13,110 nt of DNA, taken from assembly GCA_003024985.2 (NCBI GenBank), contig PXIH01S0002871.1; one strand, written 5' to 3'. The translations under genes were made by a program, and so were the position numbers. The notes beneath the pieces were generated by a model that was not told the origin of the DNA, searched no databases, and saw only the letters and a program-made list of their open reading frames with translations. Positions 7,561 to 13,110 of this stretch are shown piece after piece (the first letter of the stretch is position 1; each line of letters begins with the position of its first letter). Source of the stretch: Euperipatoides rowelli. Taxonomy: Eukaryota > Onychophora > Udeonychophora > Euonychophora > Peripatopsidae.

Positions 7561-8580
7561 ACTTTAGACATTGCACTTAATGATAATGGTCAATATTGTG
7601 CTCAAGATATAAATAATTGGTGATCCTTGCTGTGAATCTCTGCTTTGGAGAACACAAACAATGATGATGATTCACAATAGTGAAATAATTGTTTATCCAT
7701 GATGTGAACCTTCTCTTTGGAGAATACTCATAATAATAATAATGATGATGATGCTCAAGATAGAAATCCTTGGTGATCTATGATGTGAACCTCCACTTCA
7801 GATAATGCACACATTAATGATACTCAAGATAAAAATCATTGGTAATCCATGATACAAATCTCCACTGTGGAGTATCCATATAATGATGATGATAATGCTC
7901 AAGATAGAAATCTTTAACAATCCATGATGCAAACCTCTACTTTTGAGAATGCTCACACAAATGATGATACTCAAGATAGAAATCCATTGGTGATCAATGA
8001 TGGGAACATCACTTTGGGAATGCACACAATGGTTATCTCAATAAATTATTAGCGATCCATAATATGAACCTCTGCTTTGGAGAATGCACATAATGATGAT
8101 GATGGCCATGATAGAAATCTTAGGAGATTCATGATTCAAACCCCCACTTCAGATACTACACACAATGACTCTCAAGATAATTGATGATCATGATGCAAAC
8201 CTCCGTTTGGGCAGTGCACAATGACATGATATTCAAGATATAAATAATTGTCAATCCATGATACAAACCTTTGCTTTGGGAACTCACACAATTATGATGA
8301 TAGTCAAGATAAACATCGTTGGTGATCCATGTGGCAAACTTTTGCTTTGAAGAACACATATAATGATCATGATACTCAAGATAGAAATTTTGTCAATCCA
8401 TGATGTGAACTTCCAATTTGGACAACACACTCAATGATGATGTCACTCAAGATATAAATCATTGGTGATCCTGATGACAACCTCCACTTTGGAGAAGGCA
8501 CATAATAATGATGATGATGATGATGATGATGCTCAAGATAGATAGCTTTGGTGATGCAAACATCCACTTCAGATAATGAT

Positions 8581-9420
8581 GTTCGTAAGTAAGTTATTGC
8601 TAAACTTATTATATCTGTTATTTCCTATCCACTGGCAATTATACCCAAAATAATTTGTCTGAGTATTTGTTGGTAAATTTTGGAATCCAGCTTACAGTAC
8701 TTCATAAATACTAAAAAAAAAAAAATATATTGCTGTACAATGTATAAAATATTAAGCAAATTATTTTTATTATGGTACTATTTATAAAAATAATATTATT
8801 CATTAAAATAAAAATAAAAAGGTTTATTTAAAACTATTTCAATGTGTGAATTAATAATTCAATGAGTCTTAACATTTTTAGATTAAAATATTTCCATTTT
8901 AGAAATTTAAATAGCATGTTTAACATAAATGAATTGACAAAATTTATATAATATAGAAAAGAAAAAAAAACCCCTACTTTATTCACTTATCAAATGGCTT
9001 GAAAATAATGTAAGTCCATTTGGATCAATTATCTTTATCTTTGAGCAAAACCATTAATTGAATTTATTAAAAGAAAAGAAAAAAATATTTTTTCAAAGCT
9101 ATTGCAGTCTGTTCTATGTATTGTGCTATAATATAAGAAAACAAATAAATCAATATCCTCACTCTTAAAGACCTCAATTTAATTTCATAAATTTGAAAAA
9201 CAATTTTGTCATAGATTATTTGACAATATTTTTTAATAATTTTAAAAAGAAAACAAGAAGAAAAACTGGCTGACTTCAATGTATAGCAGACTATCAAAAC
9301 CTGCAATAGAATACAGCGACAGACAAAAAAATTCATTACAAAGAAAATAAATAATTACAAAATATTTAAATAACCTTTTCATAATAAGGAAAAGGGAAAG
9401 AATATTAATAAATGCACTAG
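8581..9420. other. A+T-rich spacer, no credible gene
   Basis: The stretch includes an A13 run near 8713-8725 and an 11-bp hairpin (ATTATTTTTAT 8760-8770 with its complement at 8784-8794). A minus-strand frame of 89 codons (9067-9336) would encode a hydrophobic, lysine- and phenylalanine-rich peptide. No domain is recognisable, and its composition is what such A+T-rich DNA gives by chance. Confidence 0.55.
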
Positions 9421-9515
9421 CGTTTAAGCCTGTTACATGGGCATCAAAAGTTTTTAAAAATAGTTCCTACGCTGAGCATAGATTGCGCTGTTACAGGCTA
9501 TGGACCACAATCATA
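9421..9515 (+). mobile_element. Dispersed repeat fragment, copy 1
   Basis: TTAAGCCTGTTACATGGGCATC (at about 9424) and, after a few bases, TAAAAATAGTTC then GCGCTGTTAC match the reverse complement of parts of 12841-12984. The other copy has about 95 more bases between these two blocks. No terminal repeats or coding sequence are evident, so this is a fragment or an internally deleted copy of a non-autonomous element. Confidence 0.75.
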
Positions 9516-9700
9516 TTCCATTTACGGTTATAGAGGTGGCTTATATTTAGGAGGCTCATAAATTTAATTATCATTTCAATCTGGATGATTTGACAGAACT
9601 TCTATGATATTAGAAAAGCATCGCTCCCAATCTATTTTCATTCAGATTTTTACCCTAATCATTTTAAGCAGTGAAGCATATAGAGACGGTAATCCTGAAT
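9516..9700. other. Spacer leading into the 21-bp array
   Basis: No repeat or gene is recognised here. A plus-strand frame from 9604 runs into the CAATTG array and shows no domain. Confidence 0.5.
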
Positions 9701-11258
9701 ATATTTTCAATTCTACCATTTTTAATTGTACAACTAACATTGTCTGTTGTACAATTGTCACATTCAAATGGACAATTGATCACAGTTGCCTAGCTGGTAT
9801 TGTCAATCACATTTGATATTCTCAGTTGTACTATTGATATTTTCATTTGTGCAAATTTGTCCATTGCATAATTACTATTGTTGATAACATGATTGATATT
9901 GCTGATTATGTGATTTATAATAATTGCATAATTGGTATTGTAAATTGTGTGATCAATAATGTCAATTAATCAGTTTATTTTGTCAATTGTGATCTTTTAA
10001 ATTGTGTAATTGATATTTTCAATTGTGCAATTGATATTTTCAATTGTACAATATATTAATAATTGCATAATTGATATTGTGAATTGCATATTGGTATAGC
10101 TGATCATATGATTGATAATGTTGCTTGTGTGATTGCTGTAAATTGTGTAATCATTATTGCCAATTAAATAATTGATATTTTCAATTGTGCGATTGATATT
10201 TTCAATTGTACAATATATTAATAATTGCATAATTGATATTGTGAATTAAATATTGGTATAGCTGATCATATGATTGATAATGTTGCTTGTGTGATTGCTG
10301 TAAATTGTGTAATCATTATTGCCAATTAAATAATTGATATTTTCAATTGTGCAATTGATATTTTTTTTGTGGAATTGAGATTTTCACTTATGCCATTGAG
10401 CTCTTAAATTGTTCAATTTAAATTTTTAATTGTGCAATTGATATTTTCACTTATATAATTTAGATTTTCAGTTGTGCAATTGAGATTTTCAATTGTGCAA
10501 TTTAAATTTTTGATTGTGCAATTAATATTTTCAAGTGTGCAATTGAAAATTTTGATTGTGGAATTGAGATTTTCAATTATGCATTTGATATTTTTAATTG
10601 TGCAATTGAGATTTTTAAATGTGCAATTGAGAATTTCATTTGTTCAATTGAGATTTTCAATTTGTTATTGAGATTTTTATTTGTGCAATTGGGATTTTAA
10701 ATTTTGCAATTGATCATTTCAATTTATTGTGCAATTGATATTTTCACTTGTGCTATTGATATTTTCAATTGTGTAATTGAGATTATCAAATGTGCATTTC
10801 ATATAGTCACATGTGTAATTGATATTGTCAAATGTGTAATTGGAAGTGTCCATTATGCAAATGACATTGTCCATTGTGCAATTGATATTAGTAATTGTGC
10901 AGTTAATATTTTCAACTATTCAATTAACATTGTCAATTGTGTAATTTACAATGTCAATAATTTGCACAATTTATAATGCTTACAAATTGTGAAATTAATA
11001 TTACCAATTGTACAATTCATATTGCAAATTGTACAATTGATCCTGTAGATTGTACATTTTATATTGTCAATTGTGTAATTGGTATTTTCAATTGTGCATT
11101 TGGTATTTTCAATTATTGTGCTGTTTGTATTGTCATTTGTGCAGTTAGTATTACCATTTGTAAAATTGATAATGTCAATTGTGCAATTGACATTATCAAT
11201 TGGGCAATTGGTATTATCAATTATGCAATTGGTATTGTCAATTATGCAATTGGTATTT
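9700..11258. repeat. Degenerate 21-bp array rich in CAATTG and TTGTGCAAT
   Basis: The unit is close to TTGATATTTTCAATTGTGCAA (21 bp) and recurs for about 1.56 kb, roughly 70 or more degenerate copies. Two unit flavours occur, one ending in TTTTCAATTGTG and one in ATTGTCAATTGTG. CAATTG is self-complementary, and CAATTG-TG-CAATTG recurs where two units join. Because 21 is a multiple of three and the unit holds few stops, frames stay open on both strands. The longest are plus 10976-11464, plus 11079-11492 and minus 10946-11281, with heptad peptides such as NCTIDNT. They overlap each other and are not supported as genes. Confidence 0.92.
10007..10362. repeat. 162-bp near-identical tandem duplication
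   Basis: Positions 10007-10168 are repeated at 10169-10330 with three visible substitutions, and a third partial copy runs 10331-10362. Neighbouring parts of the same array are far more diverged, so this is a recent duplication of several short units together. Confidence 0.93.
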
Positions 11259-11260
11259 CC

Positions 11261-11422
11261 CTTCATTGTGTTGCCCTTCATTGTTGCCCTTCATCATGTT
11301 TCCCTTCTGAATGTTATCCTTCATCATGTTGCCTTTCAGCATGTAACCTTTCATCATGTTGCCCATCATCCAGTATCCATTCATTCAGTTACCCTTCATC
11401 ATATTGTGTACATCATGTTGCC
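11261..11422. repeat. 15-bp minisatellite, about 11 units
   Basis: The unit is CTTCATCATGTTGCC. Clear units start at 11261, 11276 (13 bp), 11289, 11304, 11319, 11334, 11349, 11364, 11379 and 11394, with a partial unit at 11411. It follows the last 21-bp unit with almost no spacer, and a plus-strand frame reads through both arrays. Confidence 0.93.
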
Positions 11423-12449
11423 ATGTTTATATTCATTGTGTTGGTATTTTTATGGTATGTTTAAAATTATCATCTGTGTAATCCAATCCTAGAGTTACAG
11501 GCACTTTACAAATGGTGCAAGTATAAATATGAGAGATGGGCCAATTGCTTGCTCATCCTAAGCTGTTTCTTTCCTATTTAAACTTATCTAGTTCAGCTAA
11601 CCATCATTGGTTATGAACAGTAAACTGCACTCTTTAGGTTATGATTATTGGTGTCGTTGAACACCATCTATGACTGCCATAATTATGAGCATACTTCCTT
11701 TTTTTAATACTCCATATAATAGCTTTATAGGAATACATTTATTTTTAATCCTGAGTTAATGTCCTGAGCAATGCACCAATCAGCATTGCCTCAATCCTAT
11801 TACAATTGATGAGTTTGGCATTGCTTTGTTGGTGCATTTGTCATACAATTTTATTTTGGGTTTGGCTTATTAAAGATAATGCATATGAACTTGTTATATC
11901 TGATAGATGTGACAATTATAGCAAATCTTTGTCACAGAGCCATCAAAGTTGACTGGACAAGCATATTACATAGTACACTAACTTAAAGTTTCTTTTGATC
12001 CATATGAAAAAAAAAATGTTTCTGATTCTCAATTAGTCATCCTTATTATTTACCTGTGCTGCTAATTGAATAAGCCACTTCCCAGCTTGAAACCAAAGTG
12101 TTTAGAACAGAATTATCTGAATCATTTAGTATCATATTACTGGTTGTGATCAATAGTTCTATGTAGTTTTCCTTTTTGAAGGTTGGTATATCATTTTGAA
12201 TTGTCCACTTTTATTGTGACCCCATACTTTTTGACATAATTAAAAAAAACTTGTCTGTATTAGTTGCAAGTCTGCCAAAAGTATTAAAAAAGATTGAATT
12301 AACAGTTGATCAAGATATATATGTTTTCTTTGTCTGTACTTCACCAATGACTATGGATATAATGTGATGTTATGGAATCATAGTTGATCTTCATTTCCTG
12401 GTTCTAAGAAAAAAAAACACTATTTTCATTCTTTGAAAAGTATACAAAT
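11423..12449. other. A+T-rich spacer, no gene seen
   Basis: No tandem repeat or convincing reading frame was found apart from the hairpin at 11770-11838. A short block at about 12213-12236 (GTGACCCCATACTTTTTGACA) resembles the style of Tc1/mariner-type ends, but it has no partner in the window and I do not assign it. Confidence 0.5.
11770..11838. repeat. Imperfect inverted repeat, ~21-bp arms
   Basis: AATGCACCAATCAGCATTGCC (11770-11790) pairs imperfectly with the reverse complement of 11817-11838 (GGCATTGC...TTGGTGCATT), leaving a loop of 26 bases. It could be a small hairpin or the remnant of a MITE. Confidence 0.65.
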
Positions 12450-12795
12450 AGAAGGTTTGTGGTAAATGAATAATTTCAGCCTTTACTTTTTACTTAGAAT
12501 TATTTTTCAAAGCCAGACTAACAACCAATGTAAAAAATATGTTAATGAGTAGAACTATAGAAAACACATCTCCAAATGATTGTCAATTCATGAGTGCAAA
12601 GTAAAACTTTATTATAAATTTGGACTTATAATATTTTTTCAATGCTAAGAATTCTAAGCTCTCTAAAATGTATAATCATGAGCATACTGTGATGAAACCA
12701 TTTCAAGTCATTGCCCAAATCATTTTTTCAAAGTTAAATTTTATCCTTGCACTTTGGACTTAGAAATTTTTTTCAATACCAGTACTTCCATTCTT
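12450..12795. repeat. Diverged ~133-bp tandem repeat, about 2.6 units
   Basis: The motif ACTTAGAATTATTTTTCAA-like recurs at 12492, 12624 and 12758 (spacings 132 and 134). The two later copies are preceded by CAAAGT-AAA-TTTAT and TTTGGACTTA. Between them, matching pieces include AAAATRT, AATSATGAG and ATTTCAAG-like blocks. The copies are old and the alignment is by eye. Confidence 0.5.
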
Positions 12796-12825
12796 TCATA
12801 AAATCAATCCTATTGGAAAGTGCGT

Positions 12826-13062
12826 ATTTCGAAGCCAGTATTTTCCGAAGCCAGTAACAGCGCCATCTATGAACTATTTTTAGATACTTTAATGTAACAA
12901 TCTTATCAGCCTGGGAACTAAGGATTGAGAATCGTCACTCTCATGTGAGAGAGTGAGTGAGAGATGCCCATGTAACAGGCTTAAAATGTTTGATGCCCGT
13001 GTAACAGGCTTATTCGAAGCCATGTTCCAAAGCCGTCAAGGAACTATTTTTAGAAACTTTAT
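12826..13062 (-). mobile_element. Dispersed repeat, copy 2 (inverted relative to copy 1)
   Basis: This region is richer in CpG than its surroundings and contains repeated TTCGAAGCCA and GAAGCCAGT words. A block ending GAACTATTTTTAGATACTTTA (about 12873-12892) recurs as GAACTATTTTTAGAAACTTTA at about 13042-13062. GATGCCCATGTAACAGGCTTA starts at 12963 and recurs with one change at 12992. AACAGCGCCATCTATGAAC and the TGTAACAGGCTTA block match copy 1 on the opposite strand. An ACTCTCA-TG-TGAGAG hairpin followed by a GA-rich tract lies at about 12935-12964. It looks like a non-autonomous element or nested remnants of one. Ends were not determined. Confidence 0.75.
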
Positions 13063-13110
13063 AAGTGGTGTTTTCTAAAAAAAATAAAACCACTTTAGAT
13101 ATAAATTTAA
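13063..13110. other. A+T-rich window end
   Basis: The last bases are plain A+T-rich sequence, including an A-rich tract and an AATAAA word that cannot be tied to any gene here. Confidence 0.5.

Larger units (their letters stand above)
6355..8580. repeat. 73-bp minisatellite, about 31 monomers
   Basis: A typical monomer reads AAGATAGAAATCCTTGGTGA, then TCCATGATGTGAACCTCCAC, then TTTGGAGAACACACACAATG and a GATGATGCTC end. Counting CTCCACTTTGGAG-like anchors from about 6369 to 8558 gives 31 monomers, averaging 73 bp. The anchor is a 13-bp interrupted palindrome (CTCCA-CTT-TGGAG). An alternative monomer type has CACTTCAGATAA instead. GAT triplets have expanded inside single monomers, for example at 6920-6942 and 8508-8531. 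Several minus-strand frames of 60-80 codons run through the array, some with histidine runs from the GAT tract, but they differ from monomer to monomer and are not genes. Confidence 0.95.

Noticed and set aside
8376-8567. Histidine-rich small protein (minus strand, run of eight H)
   Set aside because: The run is the translation of an expanded GAT/ATG tract inside one 73-bp monomer.
6355-8580. A CRISPR array, considered because of regular repeats
   Set aside because: The whole 73-bp unit is conserved, without unique spacers between constant repeats, and the surrounding sequence is eukaryotic in character.
9067-9336. 89-codon minus-strand frame outside the arrays
   Set aside because: It is a low-complexity hydrophobic and lysine-rich peptide in A+T-rich DNA, with no recognisable domain or exon context.
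1-11422. Excess of repeat periods divisible by three as a hint of coding repeats
   Set aside because: 51, 81, 21 and 15 are multiples of three, but 151, 158, 73, ~133 and the 21-26-bp array are not consistently so. Four of nine is close to chance.
10946-11492. Overlapping open frames of 162, 137 and 111 codons on both strands, the largest in the window
   Set aside because: They run through 21-bp and 15-bp repeats whose periods are multiples of three, so several frames stay open at once. The peptides are repeat translations, with no domain and no conserved start.
12213-12236. A Tc1/mariner-like terminal repeat
   Set aside because: It is only a short resemblance, with no matching inverted end or TA duplication found in the window.

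Overview
This window looks like non-coding DNA from a eukaryotic, most likely animal, nuclear genome. It is strongly A+T-rich, has no convincing protein-coding gene or classical RNA gene, and is built almost entirely from tandem repeats and short non-autonomous mobile elements. A structurally complete non-autonomous Helitron, a tRNA-derived SINE-like head and a foldback element point to an animal, and an invertebrate is plausible. I cannot name the species from sequence alone. By eye, CpG is scarce in the A+T-rich spacers and simple arrays and commoner in the Helitron, the 158-bp array and the dispersed repeat near 9.4 and 12.8 kb.

Layout, left to right. 1-349: a 51-bp minisatellite. 350-674: nothing recognised. 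675-790 and 1562-1861: an 81-bp telomere-like minisatellite, split by a 770-bp segment whose borders fall at two N bases. 1862-2938: A+T-rich spacer. 2939-3602: a Helitron with A|TC...CTAG|T ends and about four internal copies of a ~151-bp repeat. 3603-3810: degenerate TTA/ATT microsatellite. 3812-4244: a nearly continuous 433-bp imperfect palindrome. 4245-4360: more TTA/ATT microsatellite. 4361-5140: five copies of a 158-bp repeat. 5220-6180: a degenerate 21-26-bp array rich in TTACT-CAC-AGTAA. 6192-6285, minus strand: tRNA-like SINE head. 6355-8580: about 31 monomers of a 73-bp repeat, with a 290-298-bp higher-order repeat inside. 8581-9420: A+T-rich spacer. 9421-9515: a dispersed-repeat fragment. 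9700-11258: a 21-bp array full of CAATTG and TTGTGCAAT, with a near-identical 162-bp duplication. 11261-11422: a 15-bp array. 11423-12450: spacer with one hairpin. 12450-12795: about three old 133-bp repeats. 12826-13062: a second copy of the dispersed repeat, inverted relative to the one at 9.4 kb.

No genes act together here. The main interest is the density of unrelated repeat families placed end to end, most of them carrying a short interrupted inverted repeat in each monomer. The clearest discrete elements are the Helitron and the large palindrome. The open reading frames present are explained by repeats whose period is a multiple of three or by low-complexity sequence.
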